Made by a program: the position numbers and the translations under genes. Of a DNA stretch of 64,000 nucleotides, positions 1-12,910 are shown piece after piece. Origin of the DNA: Mauremys mutica (lineage: Eukaryota; Chordata; Testudines; Geoemydidae); NCBI RefSeq assembly GCF_020497125.1, contig NC_059080.1, forward strand, positions 47,371,563 to 47,435,562, read 5' to 3'. Position 1 is the first letter of the stretch. Each line of letters begins with the position of its first letter. The notes under the pieces were generated by a model. The model did no database searches. It saw only the letters and a list, made by a program, of their open reading frames with translations, and was not told where the DNA came from.

Positions 1-1069
1 GGCCTACAATAGTGCTTTGGCTACTGAAAAGAAACAAGTTACTGCAGCTAACACCCACATAGCTATGAATGGGTCCCCTAGTTGTTCTTCACCTCTCAGA
101 AATGTCAAGAAATGCCCTTCTGCATTTAAGAAAAGAAGGGAGAAGGGGAAATAATGCAAGGCGGTGCAGAAAATTCACTTTGCTCCCAACAGAGGGCAAT
201 GCTGAGTTTCCTATAGCTGGATTGGATTGGAAGCTGTTGCATGTTCCTGTGTTGAATGTCCAGCATTTGCCAGTTTTTTCCATTCAGAGAGCTCTTTGCA
301 CTGGGATGTTTAGGGGTTTTTGTGCAAGAAATCATCTGATCTTAAAAGACAGTAGGCTGCCATCCTGGGATGAAACCCTATCATTTGGAGTGTGGTGGGG
401 TTCTGGATTACAGAGAAGCAGGATGGGAAAAACGAATAAAGTGAAGATTTACCACAAGGTCAGAATATCATAAATATTGGAGATAAGCTTCAGGTTCTCA
501 AAGGTCTCCAGTCAGCTAGACCAAAAGGGAGCTGGTATTAAAAGTTGCTCAGTTTGAAACCTCTCAGTATATTTATTTACAATGGTAAAACTGCACAATG
601 CCCTCTCTACTACTGGATTGTAGGCCTGCAAATGGAACAGGGTAGATTAGCCTGGCTGTATGTGCAACAGGACATGTGACATGTGAACAGGCAGTGCATA
701 GAAAAGCTGGAGGGCTGAGCAGAGGGGTGCCCATGTACAAGGCTTACTTTCAGGCCCACACAAGCTTTGATGTTGCCTCTTTAACTACCACTTCTGTGGA
801 AGAGAACTAGGGCAGAAACTTGGGGCCCCAATCCTGAGACGATCAGTGCTAAAGGATTGCAGGTACAGAGGCAGGAATGGGAAGGGGGCTCCCTTTCCTA
901 GGGGAAATGAAGGGGCAAAGCAAATAAGTGACTTTGACAGGGGCCCCATACAACCTCCAATGGATGAAATGACCTGCTCTTCAGCAGTGGGAAGTATCCA
1001 GATTTATTGTAAATGCTGATGAAGAGGTGGGGGTTGGGCACAGGGAATGCATCTCTTTTACTCACTCAC
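1..1069. other. Non-coding stretch, probably VAMP7 intron
   Basis: I recognise no exon, repeat or RNA gene here. A 134-codon open frame at 69-473 has no family features, no splice context and ordinary composition, so I do not call it. By position this is likely intron upstream of the VAMP7 exon at 1670. Confidence 0.4.
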
Positions 1070-1592
1070 TCATAGACTTTAAGGCCAAAAGGGACCATCA
1101 TGATCATAGTCTGACCTGCACATCACAGGCCACAGAACCTCACCCACCCACTCCTGTAACAGACCCCAAACCTCTGGCTCAGTTACTGAAGTCCTCAAAT
1201 CATGATTTAAAGACTTCACATTACAGAGAATCCACTGTTTACACTACTTTAAACTTGCAAATGACCAGTGCCCCATGGTGCAGAGAGGTGAAAAACCCCC
1301 AAGGTCTCCACCAATCTGACGCGGGGCAAAATTCCCTCCTGACTCCTGAGCATGTAGGCAAGACGCACCAGCCAGATACCTGGGAAAGAATTCTCTGTAG
1401 TAACTCAGAGCCCTCCCCATCTAATTGTCCCATCACTTGTCATTGGAGATATTTGCAGCTAGCAGTGGCTGATGGGCCACGTGCCATTGTAGGCAGTCTC
1501 ATCACACCGTCCTCTCCATAAACTTACCAAGTTAAGTCTTGAAGCCAGTTAGGTTTTTCCCCCTATTGCTCCCCTGGGCAGGCTGTTGGAGA
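1070..1592 (-). mobile_element. CR1 LINE 3' fragment
   Basis: The segment begins with the CR1-tail wording 'atagactttaaggcc' and continues through the same 3' UTR text seen at 47205-47394 and 51918 onward, including 'agagaatccac', 'gggaaagaattctctg' and 'gggccacgtgccattgtagg'. The element reads on the - strand, so its 3' end is at the left. It stops about 75 bases before the VAMP7 splice acceptor. Only 3' UTR is present, with no reverse-transcriptase sequence. Confidence 0.8.
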
Positions 1593-1669
1593 TTAGGTAT
1601 TGGATCAGGAGGGACTAGGGCTGCTCACCAGGGCACATCGACTAAGTGGGGGTTGTCTTTCTCTCATAG

Positions 1670-1762
1670 TCTGTCACATTCAAAACTACCAGCAGGAACC
1701 TGGCCAGAGCCATGTGTATGAAGAACCTCAAGCTTACCATCATCATCACAGTAGTATCGATT
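1670..1762 (+). CDS. VAMP7: VAMP7 penultimate coding exon (end of SNARE motif and start of transmembrane anchor)
   Basis: VAMP7 is a longin-domain R-SNARE that drives fusion of late endosomes, lysosomes and secretory vesicles. The exon has a pyrimidine-rich acceptor (...ctctcatag before 1670) and a GTAAGT donor at 1763. The 31 codons read SVTFKTTSRNLARAMCMKNL and continue into the isoleucine/valine-rich membrane anchor. RNLARAMCMKNLKLTIII is the hallmark of the end of the VAMP7 R-SNARE helix and its juxtamembrane basic patch. The frame continues directly into the exon at 2984. Earlier exons (longin domain and most of the SNARE helix) lie left of the window. The paralogue call is by family knowledge of this C-terminal signature. 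Confidence 0.9.
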
Positions 1763-1998
1763 GTAAGTTACTAGCCTTCATCCTCTTTCTTCCAAGGAGG
1801 TAACGCACATGCTCCTTTCTAAAGTGAGGCCTGGATGTTAGAAAATGTCATCCATGTCTCTTCACAGTAGCCCCCAAATAACCAGTGTCTCCTAGTGATG
1901 GAGGTAAATGGGTTCCTTCTTGAAGGTTCTCTTCCCAAGGCTAGGAACCAGCATTTCACTACCCTTTTTACACTAGAGCAGGTGGCAATATCCTGCCT

Positions 1999-2393
1999 AG
2001 AGCTGGTCGGGAATTTTTCATCAATGATTTCCCAACAAAAAATTCCCTTTTCCCAAAACTAATATCTTCTGCAGAAAATTCATTTTGCCCAAAAATTCTA
2101 TTTTTCCATCAAGAAAATTGAAGTGATGGTTCCCTGGCTGCCTGCCTGCCTGCAAAACTCTTGTCAATTACATTTTCTGTCTGCCAGTTCCAGGGCCCAA
2201 GAGTTAGGAGGCCACCTCCTGGGGAGGAAGAGGCTTCCTTCAGGCAGGAAGCCAGACATTCCATTTTGGTTCTCTCAATCCCTTCCCACAAAAAATGTTT
2301 CATTTTGACTTGTTCCATTCCAAATATGAGGACCTTTTTCAAAAATGGGAAATCTTTTACAGGCGGGGATTTCTCTTTTCCAGTCATTTCTAG
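1999..2393. mobile_element. Possible DNA-transposon-like repeat in a VAMP7 intron
   Basis: AT-rich sequence opening with TAGAGCTGGTCGGGAAT and closing with a loosely inverted version (ATTTCTAGC). CCTGCC occurs on both flanks and could be a target duplication. It resembles an interspersed repeat common in reptile genomes. The terminal match is weak and no transposase sequence is visible, so this is a tentative call. Confidence 0.35.
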
Positions 2394-2983
2394 CCCTGCC
2401 CATAACAGTGTGTGGGGGTGATGTCTGCTATCTTAATGTCTCAGATGAGAGGGACAGGAAGTGTAGCATTCCAGAGGGTGCCCTGTCACTGTTCTCTCTA
2501 GCTGTATATAGCCCTGTAAGAGAGGGTAGGGACATAGCTGCCTTGTTGACTCTTAGAAGCTGAAGCAGTGAGTTCACAGTATCTGGGCCCAGTGGAGACT
2601 TAAGTTTTAAGGAGCCCTGTGCCCCTGTTGCTCTTACTTGAAATGGCTTCATGCCTGAGTCATGGCCTCTCCTCCTCGGGTATTTACCCTCAAATGTTCT
2701 TGCTTTTAACCTCTTTCATCTGAGGACCTCAAAGCATAATTGCAGATGACATAGGTGCAATGCTGTCCTTGATGGAGCCTTGCATCACTCTGCAGGGCGG
2801 GTGGTGGTATCCCAGTGTTTCAGTTGGGGAAACTGAGGCAGGTTTCCCCTGAATCGTTGAATGCCAAAGGAGAAGTTGGTGGCAGAGACAGGAATAGTAC
2901 CCTAGTCTGGGTTTCCAAACCTTGTTCTAAGGTACTTGAGTGATGGGAAAGATTATCTATGTGACAGTGCTTTCTTCCTCCAG

Positions 2984-3052
2984 GTGGTCATCTACGTCAT
3001 TGTGTCGGCTGCCTGCGGTGGGCTTACATGGCCCAGCTGTGTGCAGAAGTAA
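2984..3052 (+). CDS. VAMP7: VAMP7 terminal coding exon (end of anchor, C-terminus and stop)
   Basis: The acceptor is tttcttcctccag before 2984. The reading frame completes the transmembrane segment (VVIYVIVSAACGG) and ends LTWPSCVQK followed by TAA at 3050-3052. The short lumenal tail with the CGG..WPSCV pattern is diagnostic of VAMP7 across vertebrates; the mammalian form ends WPSCVKK. The intron therefore splits the membrane anchor in two. The exon looks intact, with no frameshift and a clean stop, so the gene is probably functional. Confidence 0.9.
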   Translation: MVIYVIVSAACGGLTWPSCVQK

Positions 3053-5366
3053 ACAGATGGCCTGTGCTGATCAGCCAAGGATGAGAGCGCATGAGTGTGT
3101 GCGAAGGAGCAACCCACAAAATAACTTGTCTTTCACTACTGACACCTCATTCTTCCATCCTTCCAGGACTTCGGACTTCTCTTTGTCTTATCACCCCCAG
3201 CGGCCCCAAATCACTGTCTCAGTGCACTTTCAGCCTGAAGGAAGAGCTGTGTTTTAAAACTACTTGAAGGGATTTTGTGTCTTTGTTCTTTTGTCTTAAC
3301 TGCAGTTTCTCAGCTGGGCAGGCAGCAAGGCTGGCTCCAGAGGGTACATGCATGCTCATCTGTGTGTGTATGTACAGCTTTGCACTTTAATGGGAGCATG
3401 CTAAGCAGAGAACAGCATTGCTAGTGCCTCCATCTCTGCATGAGGAGTGGGGCTGGAGAGCTCAAGGTGGGTCTATGAAGGTAGTCAGAGTGGTGAAAGT
3501 CCATTTTGCTGCCACTGTATTGGGATCTAATTAACATCTCCTCCCTACATGTTTGGTCCACAAAGTGATGTACTATGTAGAGTTAAATGCTTGCTTGTTC
3601 AGGGGCCACCAATGGAAACATGGGTTGAGGTCACAAATGGAACGGCACAGTAGATGTTAGGATCCTTGAAAGGCATAGGCCCCTCTGGAAGAGACATCTC
3701 TCTCTTCAATATGGAACCCTTTTTTCCTTTGGGGTATCTCTTTGAACATCTGTACGGATGGGTGGGGATTGAGTGGGCATGTTGAAATTACTCCTCTTTC
3801 ACCCTCTGTCTTCTGCCCAGCTCCCCTACTCTGTGATTAAGTCGATAGAGTAAAGATGATGGTTGTGATAACTTGGCTGCTGTTTGTCATTGTGTTTTAA
3901 GTATTGTTTCTGTCCTGTATGTTTAATCCTCCCCCACTCAAAATAAACTTACAGCAAGTGCTTATTACTCAAGATGGAAGAGATGGAATTGGGGCCAAGC
4001 TATTTTTCTAGTTTGCAAAGAGGATATGTGTTCTGAGGTGCCATGTGCTTGCTTTTCCATCCTGGTCAGATCCTTCCATATGTTAAAGAAACAGGTAACT
4101 GATGGTTCCATCCCAGTTCTAAGTCTCATCTTGAGCTGCTCTGAAGGGAAACTCTTAGCCCGAGATGTATTCTGGATTCTTATCTGTGGTACAAAACACC
4201 GTTAACAACCAAAGGCAGGGGTCCTTGACAAATATACTGCTATGAGAACCTCACAGGGCCAAAAATAGCCCCATAGAGACTTGTCCAGTGTCTGATGATA
4301 GCTTTGATTATAAACCCTTTGTCCTATCTGGACATCCTTATACTAAGGGTAGCCCTGTATAATTCCTCAATAGCTGAAATTGGGCTGGCACTGTCCAGTT
4401 ATATACAGTGCAGATTTGTAAAGTAGTGGCTTGAGGTCTGACCTAGGCAGTGTGTAAAAGGCTTGCTGACTCTTTTTTTAATTGGTAAACTATTCAATAT
4501 TTCTTTTGAATGAGCTCTGTTTCCTATGGAGGGGATGGAGACAAAAGCAAATCCTCTGATAAATGAGAAATATGAGATGGCTTAACACAAATATCTAACT
4601 CCTGGGCCCTAGAGTTTCCCAGTGCTGTGATTGAGCACTCAGAAAGTAACTCCTATTAAGAAGGTGGAGGGGTGTGTGTGGGAGGAAGGGGGAGAGAAGC
4701 TTAATACTAGTGCGTATATTTAAAGCCATGTGCTTATTGCCGTGCCATTAATCAGATGTGATGTACAGAACAGCTTTTGCACTCTGGCCTTGAGTTTATC
4801 CCTGAGGCCATTTAGTACTGGGTCCCCATGAAACAGGGCACTGAAAACCAAATTGCCACCCCATCGCATCCTTTGTGCTTCTGCATGTTACACACCGATC
4901 TCTCAGCAGGTTCCATTCTGTAACAGTACTCTAAATTCACATCCATGCATGGGTTTATCCTCAGAAGACCAAAATCTGATCCATGGTACTTGGAAATTGG
5001 TTAGTGTCTTCCTGCCATGCAAGTAAACATATTTGTGACCCTGTTCTCCATGTTAAGTTCACTTTTATCGCCAGTTGGACTAACCCCTGAGAATCGAGGC
5101 AGTGCTGAGTTTACTGGAAACCCTCAATTGGTGAAATACTCATGGCTCATCTAGGAAGAGCAGGAGATAGGTCATCTCCTTCAAGTACGCACTACTGCCC
5201 ACAATCAATGTGCAACTCTGCACGTTTTAGGGATTGGTAATGTTACTGTTCATTTCCTATGATTTGTCTCTTTATGTACAAACACTTTTTATATAAACGA
5301 TTTCCTCTTGTTTTAAAGAATGCAGAGAGGCATTACTGTAAAACAAAGTTATCCTGTTTGAATAAA
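3053..5366 (+). other. VAMP7: VAMP7 3' untranslated region, with two candidate poly(A) signals
   Basis: After the stop codon there is about 2.3 kb free of recognisable repeats, as expected for a UTR under some constraint. AATAAA hexamers occur at 3942-3947 and 5361-5366, so alternative short and long UTRs are possible. The true end cannot be fixed from sequence alone. Confidence 0.55.
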
Positions 5367-6911
5367 TTTACTCTATGGCAAATGACCAGACTTTGCTAAG
5401 TTTTGTGAAGGGTAGCTTGGCATTAAATGGCTGCTCCCAACTCATGCTGGAGGAGCACCACTAATATTAAACCCAGCAGTGTTCTGAAAAGTTATTCTTT
5501 AACTTAACTTGATGTGCTTCTGAAACAGGCCAAATTACTAAAAGACACTAAATATATCAGCAATAGTGCTGCCTGTCCTGATTAGACTGACTTGGTTCCT
5601 CCTGAGCAGGGAGAAAACTAGTCACTACTACCTTGCCTATAAAGCATATTATCTAAATCCTCCACATGTGGAAGAGTTTGGTACATAGACTTAAATCGAG
5701 TAGAAAAACAGCTTCAAGAAAGCAGATTAAAACAAATCTGGACCATCTTTTTCTGTTTGCACAACACCTAGCATGAGGTTGTCTAGCTGCTTCTGCAGTG
5801 CACTTTTGCATAGCCATCCTCAGCATGACTGATGTTGCCCTCAGGAGTTACACTGGAATAAGCTGTCAGAAGTGAATTTTGTGAAGAACACTCAGTAAAA
5901 AGCATGCAGAGATTCTTAATCTGAATCTAAACCAACCATCCCCTTTTCATGTGTGAGAAGAAAGGGAAGAGGCATAGCTCTTTCTGCTCAATCCCACAGC
6001 AAGACAAGTGGGAATACAGCTTAAATCTTCAAGCAGAACTATTCACCAGAGAAAGAAGGAACTGTTGTCACATTATTCACTGCCTTACACCTTAGTCATT
6101 AAATAGCTAGATGATGTAAGGTACCAGGGAATTGGGCCTTGCATATTGGTTGAAAGACAAATTGTCCTTAATGTTTGGAAACTGCATTATGTAGCTTGTC
6201 TGAACGCTACAGTGAACTTTATTTTGCAGGCTACTGTAATTAAAATGCTAACCCTGATCCAGGTTCATAAAGTATAGTTTTTTCCTGCACATTACTACAT
6301 TACATGTAGCAAATACAGTTAATGGGCTGTTCTGTAAATCCAAAGTAAACTGCATCATAGAAAGCTCATTTACTAGAAAATACATGATTTTCCCCATGCT
6401 TAATGCTTGGTGTGGCTTGATAGGAAATGCAAAAATGCCTGTAAGCTATCCCTTTCATCTTCAAAACATCCTTTGCATAAAACATTCCATTTAATATAAC
6501 TGATTTAAACTTAACATCTTGCATATCCTTCAAGTAGTTTTACCGCTGATTCAGGCAGCTAAAGGAATACTGCAGTAATTGCTTACTGTGGAACTTGCTC
6601 TGCTGAAAGCATGTTAAACTGAGTTTTAAATACCTCATTTTTCCTATCTCAAATTAGTATTTAAGATATATGCAGCCTTCATCCTAATCTACATTTTCTA
6701 GCCCAGTTTAATTTTGGTATAGGTAGGCAAAGCGCCTCAATCTCAATGATTAAATATGGATAAGGAACTGAAATATATCTGGTCCTTTCCCAGTGATTGA
6801 GCTGGCACGGGGAGAAGGAGCTAGTCATCAGCTGTCAGTCAATAAGTAAAGTACTCAAATTAAAGCCAAGTCAGCAGTATTTCTTAAAGATGAGGTTTTC
6901 TTACATAAGCT
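5367..6911. other. Intergenic, no feature recognised
   Basis: AT-rich single-copy-looking sequence with no open frame of note, no splice-bounded coding signature and no repeat I recognise. Confidence 0.4.
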
Positions 6912-7121
6912 CATGGGTTCTCAAACTGGGGGTTGGGACCCCTCAGTCATGAGGGTATTACATGGGGGGGTTATGAGCTGTCAGTCTCCACCTCAAACCC
7001 TGCTTTGCCTCCAGCATTTATAATGGTGTTATCAATTAAAAACACATATATTTAAGGGGGGGGTTGCACTCAGAGGCTTGCTATGTGAAAGGGGGTCACC
7101 AGTACAAAAGTTTGAGAACTG
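6912..7121. mobile_element. Short non-autonomous hAT element
   Basis: About 210 bp with terminal inverted repeats. It opens CATGGGTTCTCAAACTG and ends AGTTTGAGAACTG, the Charlie-type hAT signature. The flanking 8-mers are CATAAGCT and CATTTGCT, an 8-bp target duplication with two mismatches, which suggests age. No transposase sequence is present. Confidence 0.75.
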
Positions 7122-7129
7122 CATTTGCT

Positions 7130-8037
7130 AATGAAAGAAAAATCACAGACATGGCTGTTTTAAGATGGTTTACTTTGCCCTGCTAACCTTAAAACAACTG
7201 CTGCCTTCAATAGGAGTAACCATGTGAAAACTACCTTGTCACTAGCTAACAGGTGGAAAGACAACACTTAGGGAAGAGACATCCAATTGGAGGTACCTCT
7301 TTAAACCTGAACAATTGTGCTCTGAAGCTGGAGTCCTGGAGCAGCTGCCTTAAACAGTGAGCTACAACCAATACCAAGTATTGCTCATCTTTCATTTTCC
7401 ACCCTTCTACCTCCCCCTCCACAGCTGAGGGCACTCCAAACAGGTGTAAAAGAAGATATTATCATGTATTGTACAACTAAATTTAGTGTGATCTTGAGAA
7501 AAGTATTTCATGATATTGGAGGAGACCAGATTTAACTCCAGCCAGTCCAAGTAGTGTTTTTCTACAGATTTAGACAGCCCACTTTAAAATGTCCAGTATT
7601 TAAAAGTTCTCTAACTAAACAAAACTAATCTATTAACTTAAGAAGCTGAGGGTTGGTTCAGTCCCCAAAGTATTTTGAACTAGCCCTTCAAAGCTGTGCA
7701 GGTATAAGTTCTCTCCAACTGCTGTTTTTTAAAAATCTCATTTTTACTGCATCTGTTAATCAAACTAATCTACCAATTCATACCTCCATCTACTGATGCT
7801 GTATGGAAGGTCTTGTCCCTTCTTTAACAATAGTACTTGTACTCCATTACTTTAGACTATCAAATGTATTTGCATGCAACTGTCAGTATTTAATAATACA
7901 AAGCAACCTAGATTACATGGTAGCTGGTACAAGCAAACTAAATATTTTAATACATGTAAATGAATACATCTAGGAACAAAGCATATAGGCCAGTTATATG
8001 AGCATCTGTGGGAGACTATCTTCGAATGCAATGACTG
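7130..8037. other. Intergenic, no feature recognised
   Basis: AT-rich sequence with no gene or repeat that I can support. Confidence 0.35.
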
Positions 8038-8745
8038 AAAACGATTTTGGAGGTGTTGGTGGTCTTAGATAGTTCTGTGAAAACATCCACTCAGTGTGCA
8101 GCGGCAATCAAAAAAAGCTAAAAATGCTGGGACTCATTAGGAAAGGCATAGATAAGACAAAGTATCATACTGCTGCTACATAAATCCATGGTACACCCAC
8201 AATGAATACTGTGTGCAGATGTGGTTGACCTATCTCAAAAAAGATGTGTTGGAATTGGAAAAGGTTCAGAAAAGGGCAACAAAAATGATTAGGGGTATGG
8301 AACGGCTGCCATCTGAGGAGAGATTAAGATTGGGATTTTCATCTTGGAAATAAGATGACTGGTGTGGAGAAAGTAAATAAGGAGGTGTTATTTACTCATA
8401 ACACAACAACTAGAGGTTACCAAATGAAATAGGCAGTAAGTTTAAAACAAACAGAAGTATTTCTTCACACACCACACAGTCAATCTGTGGAACTCTTTGC
8501 CAGAGGATGTTGTGAAGGCCAAGCCTTTAACAGAGTTCAAAAAAGAACTAGGTAAATTCATGGAGGATGGGCAGGGATGGTGTTCCTAGCCTCTGTTTGC
8601 CAGAAGCTGGGAATGGATCACTTGATGATTACCGTTCTGTTCATTCCCTCTGAAACACCTGGCATTGGCCACTGTCGGAAGACAGGATACTGAGCTAGAT
8701 GGACCATTGGTCTGACCCAGTATGACTGTTCTTAACTGTATGGCT
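8038..8745 (+). mobile_element. Old, decayed CR1 LINE 3' end
   Basis: Carries the C-terminal reverse-transcriptase region in broken frames (the 'gaaaaggttcagaaaagggcaacaaaaatgattagggg' motif region at 8260-8297). The 3' UTR follows, with 'ggaccattggtctgaccc' at 8701-8718. It belongs to a different, older CR1 lineage than the copies at 9-17 kb, judging by the heavy decay and a tail ending near 'gactgttctta'. Confidence 0.75.
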
Positions 8746-10078
8746 GTTATCAGCTGAACAGGAGGTTGCAGTGCAACACTGCCTAAAAGGGCTGCTGTGA
8801 TCCTGGGATGCATAAATGGGAACCTCAAGTGTGAGGAGGAAGGTTATTTTACCTCTGTATTTGGTGCTGGTGCAGCTACTGCGGCGAACAGCGGAGGCTA
8901 ACAGAGGGAGTTTACCTGGGATCTGTCTGAGAGGAGGTACACTAAGTGCTACATTAGGGGGGCTGTGTTTGTGAGTATCTGAGTGTCTGTTGCAGGGGAT
9001 AGTTTGTCAGTTTGAACACTTGCTTGATTGTTTGAAAAGTGTGAATTGGGAGTGCTTTGTTCCAGGTGGGCCTTGAGTGGGCCTGTTATAAAAAGGCACT
9101 CAGCAGCGAACCAACTGAGTGGCAAACACGGAGGCTAACAGAGGGAGTTTGCCTGGAAATTCGCCTGGGGAGAGCCCCGAGGCTTTCATCTCGCGGGCTT
9201 CTGTGAGTTGCTGCAACAGCTGAGGAAGCTCTTAAAAGGAAGAAATTATGGAAGGTGAGCGTTCAGCTATTGTAACCTGCACAGGTTGTGCCATGCTTGT
9301 CTTTCTTCCACAAGACAGAAGCGACTTTGTCTGTAAGCTGGTCTCCATGTTAGAAGAGAAGGTTCGAGGTCTAGAGAAACAAGTATCGACCCTGCGTTGC
9401 ATATGAGAAAATGAAGATTTCCTGGACAGATGTCAGGATATGCTTCTACAGGCACAACGTTCTGAAGAATCGGAGCAGGCTGCACAGAGGGGACTGAGGG
9501 ATGGTGAAGAAATTTGGCAGCATATGACCTCCAGAAGAAGAGAGGAGCGTCCATGTACCAGCAATGGAGATACAGAAGAGCAATCGTTTTCATGTTCTCT
9601 CCACAGGTACTAATGCGGAGAGTGGACTAGATGGTACATCTGAGAGAAAGGGAGCAGAAGGAGACTCCACCGATTGGAAGGCATGAGATGCACTGTCCTA
9701 GGGATGGGGGTTCCACGACCACAGCTCCCAAGAGAAGGAGGAGGGTGGTGGTGGTTGGGGACTCCCTCCTCAGGGGGACTCAGTCATCTATCTGCTGCCC
9801 CGACCGAGAAAACCGAAAGATCTGCTGCTTGTCAGGAGCTAGGATTCACGATGTGACGGAGAGACTGCCAAGACTCATCAAGCCCTCGGATCGCTACCCC
9901 TTCCTGCTTCTCCACGTGAGCACCAATGATACTGCCAAGAATCACAGAATCATAGAATCTCAGGGTTGGAAGGGACCTCAGGAGGTCATCTAGTCCAACC
10001 CCCTGCTCAAAGCAGGATCAAACCCAACTAAATCATCCCAGCCAGGGCTTTGTCAAGCCTGACCTTAAAAACCTCTAA

Positions 10079-12866
10079 CTAAGGAGATTCCACCACCTCC
10101 CTATGTAACCCATTCCAGTTCTTCACCACCCTACTAGTGAAAAAGTTTTTCCTAATATCCAACCTAAACCTCCCCCTCTGCAACTTGAGACCATTACTCC
10201 TTGTTCTGTCATCTTCTACCACTGAGAACAGTCTAGATCCATCCTCTTTGGAACCCCCTTTCAGGTAGTTGAAAGCAGCTATCAAATCCCCCCTCATTCT
10301 TCTCTTCTGCAGGCTAATCAATCTCAGTTCCCTCAGCCTCTCCTTGTAAGTCATGTGCTCCAGCCCCCTAATCATTTTTGTTGCCCTCCGCTGGACTCTC
10401 TCCAATTTATCCACATCCTTCTTGTAGTGTGGGGCCCAAAACTGGACACAGTACTCCAAATGAGGCCTCACCAGTGCTGAATAGAGGGGAATGATCACAT
10501 CCCTCAATCTGCTGGAAATGCCCCTACTTATACAAGCCAAAATGCCATTAGCCTTCTTGGCAACAAGGGCACACTGTTGACTCATATTCAGCTTTTCGTC
10601 CACTGTAACCCCTAGGTCCCTTTATGCAGAACTGCTGCCCAGCCATTCGGTCCCTAGTCTATAGCAGTGCATGGGATTCTTCCGTCCTAAATGCAGGACT
10701 CTGCACTTGTCCTTGTTGAACCTCATCATATTTCTTTTGGCCCAATCCTCTAATCCAGCTCCCTCTGTATCCTATCCCTACCCTCCAGCGTATCAACCAC
10801 TCCTTCCAGTTTAGTGTCATCTGCAAACTTGCTAAGGGTGCAGTCCACACCATCCTCCAGATCGTTAATGAAGATATTGAATAAAACCGGCCCCAGCACC
10901 GACCCTTGGGGCACTCCACTTGATACCGGCTGCCAACTAGACATGGAACCATTGATCACTACACGTTGAGCCCGACGGTCTAGCCAGTTTTCTATCCACC
11001 TTACCGTCCATTCATCCAGCCCAGACTTCTTTTAACTTGCTGGCAAGAATACTGTGGGAGACTGTATCAAAAGCTTTGCTAAAGTCCAGAAATAGCACAT
11101 CCACTGCTTTCCACAGAGCCGGTTATCTCATCATAGAAGGCAATTAGGTTAGTCAGGCATGACTTGCCCTTGGTGAATCCATGCTGACTGTTCCTGATCA
11201 CTTTCCCCTCCTTTAAGTGGTTCAGAATTGATTCCTTGAGGACCTGTTCCATGATTTTTCCAGGGACTGAGGTGAGACTGACTGGCCTGTAGTTCCCTGG
11301 ATCTTCCTTCTTCCCTTTTTTAAAGATGGGCACTACATTAGCTTTTTTCCAGTCATCCGGGACCTCCCCCAATCGCCATGATTTTTCAAAGATAATGGCC
11401 AATGGCTCTGCAATCTCATCGGCCAACTCCTTTAGCACCCTCGGATGCAGCGCATCCGGCCCCATGGACTTGTGCTCGTCCAGCTTTTCTAAATAGTCCC
11501 GAACTACTTCTTTCTCCACAGAGAGCTGGTCACCTCCTCCCCATACCGTGCTGCAGAGTGCAGCTGTCTGGGAGCTGACCTTGTCTGTGAAGACAGAGGC
11601 AAAAAAAGCATTGAGTACACTAGCTTTCTCCACATCCTCTGTCACTAGGTTCCCTCCCTCATTCAGCAAGGGGCCCACACTTTCCTTGACTTTCTTCTTG
11701 TTGCTAACATACCTGAAGAAACCCTTCTTGTTACTCCTAACATCTCCGGCTAGCTGCAACTCCAAGTGTGATTTGGCCTTCCTAATTTCACTCCTGCATG
11801 CCTGAGCAATACTTTTATACTCCTCCCTGGTTATTTGTCCAATCTTCCACTTCTTGTAAGCTGTGTTTTTGTGTTTAAGACGAGCAAGGATTTCACTGTT
11901 AAGCCAAGCTGGTCGCCTGCCATATTTACTTTTCTTCCTACACATCGGGATGGTTTGTTCCTGCAACCTCAATAAGGATTCTTTAAAATACAGCCAGCTT
12001 TCCTCGACTCCTTTCCCCGTCATGTTATTCTCCCAGGGGACCTTGCCCATCAGTTCCCTGAGGGAGTCGAAGTCTGCTTTTCTGAAGTCCAGGGTCTCTG
12101 TTCTACTGCTCTCCTTTCTTCCTTGTATCAGGATCCTGAACTTGACCATCTCATGGTCACTGCCTCCCAGGTTCCCATCCACTATTGCTTCCTCTACTAT
12201 TTCTTCCCTGTTTGTGAGCAGGAGGTCAAGAAGAGCTTTTCCCCTAGTTGGTTCCTCCAGCACTTGCAGCAGGAAATTGTCCCCTACACTTTCCAGAAAC
12301 TTCCTGGATTGTCTGTGCACTGCTGTATTGCTCTCCCAGCAGATATCAGGGTGATTAAAGTCACCCATGAGAACCAGGGCCTGTGATCTAGCAACTTCTG
12401 TTAGTTGCTGGAAGAAAGCCTCGTCCACCTCATCCCCCTGGTCTGGTGGTCTGTAGCAGACTCCCACCACGCCATCACCCTTGTTGTTCATACTTCTAAA
12501 TTTAATCCAGAGACACTCAGGTTTTTCTGCAGTTTCATTCTGGATCTCTGAGCAGTCATACTGCTCTCTCACATACAACGCAACTCCCCCACCTTTTCTG
12601 CCCTGCCTATCCTTCCTGAACAGTTTATATCCATCCATGACAGTACTCCAATCATGTGAGTTATCCCACCAACTCTCTGTTATTCCAATTACATCATAAT
12701 TCCTTGACTGTGCCAGGACTTCTAGTTCTCCCTGCTTGTTCCCCAGGCTTCTTACATTTGTGTATAGGCATGTAAGATAACTCACTGATCGTCCTAGTGT
12801 CCCAGTATGGGGCTGGAGCCCTCCCCTCTTGCACTCACCTACTTGTGCTTTCCCCCGATATCCCAC
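10079..12866 (-). pseudogene. CR1 ORF2: endonuclease plus reverse transcriptase, few lesions
   Basis: The ATG at 12866 opens 595 uninterrupted residues. The apurinic-type endonuclease comes first: [14 protein letters not shown] (catalytic Glu), GDFNHPD and GGSDHEM (catalytic His). The N-terminal RT motifs follow ([14 protein letters not shown] and [11 protein letters not shown]). A short deletion near 11110 shifts the frame. The next part holds [19 protein letters not shown] and the RT active site as FADD near 10820. Further small deletions near 10755 and 10620 precede a 174-residue C-terminal open part (10603-10079). It cannot be translated as one protein, but every expected domain is present. 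Confidence 0.9.
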
Positions 12867-12910
12867 TTCGCCACTTACCTCGGGGCTTTGGTCTCCTTCC
12901 CCTGGTGAAC

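Noticed and set aside
69..473. 134-residue + strand frame at the left edge
   Set aside because: Does not match any VAMP7 exon that should lie upstream and has no other recognisable features.
1027..1521. 164-residue + strand frame
   Set aside because: Antisense reading of CR1 3' UTR.
11863..12354. 163-residue + strand frame
   Set aside because: Antisense shadow of CR1 ORF2 endonuclease on the - strand.
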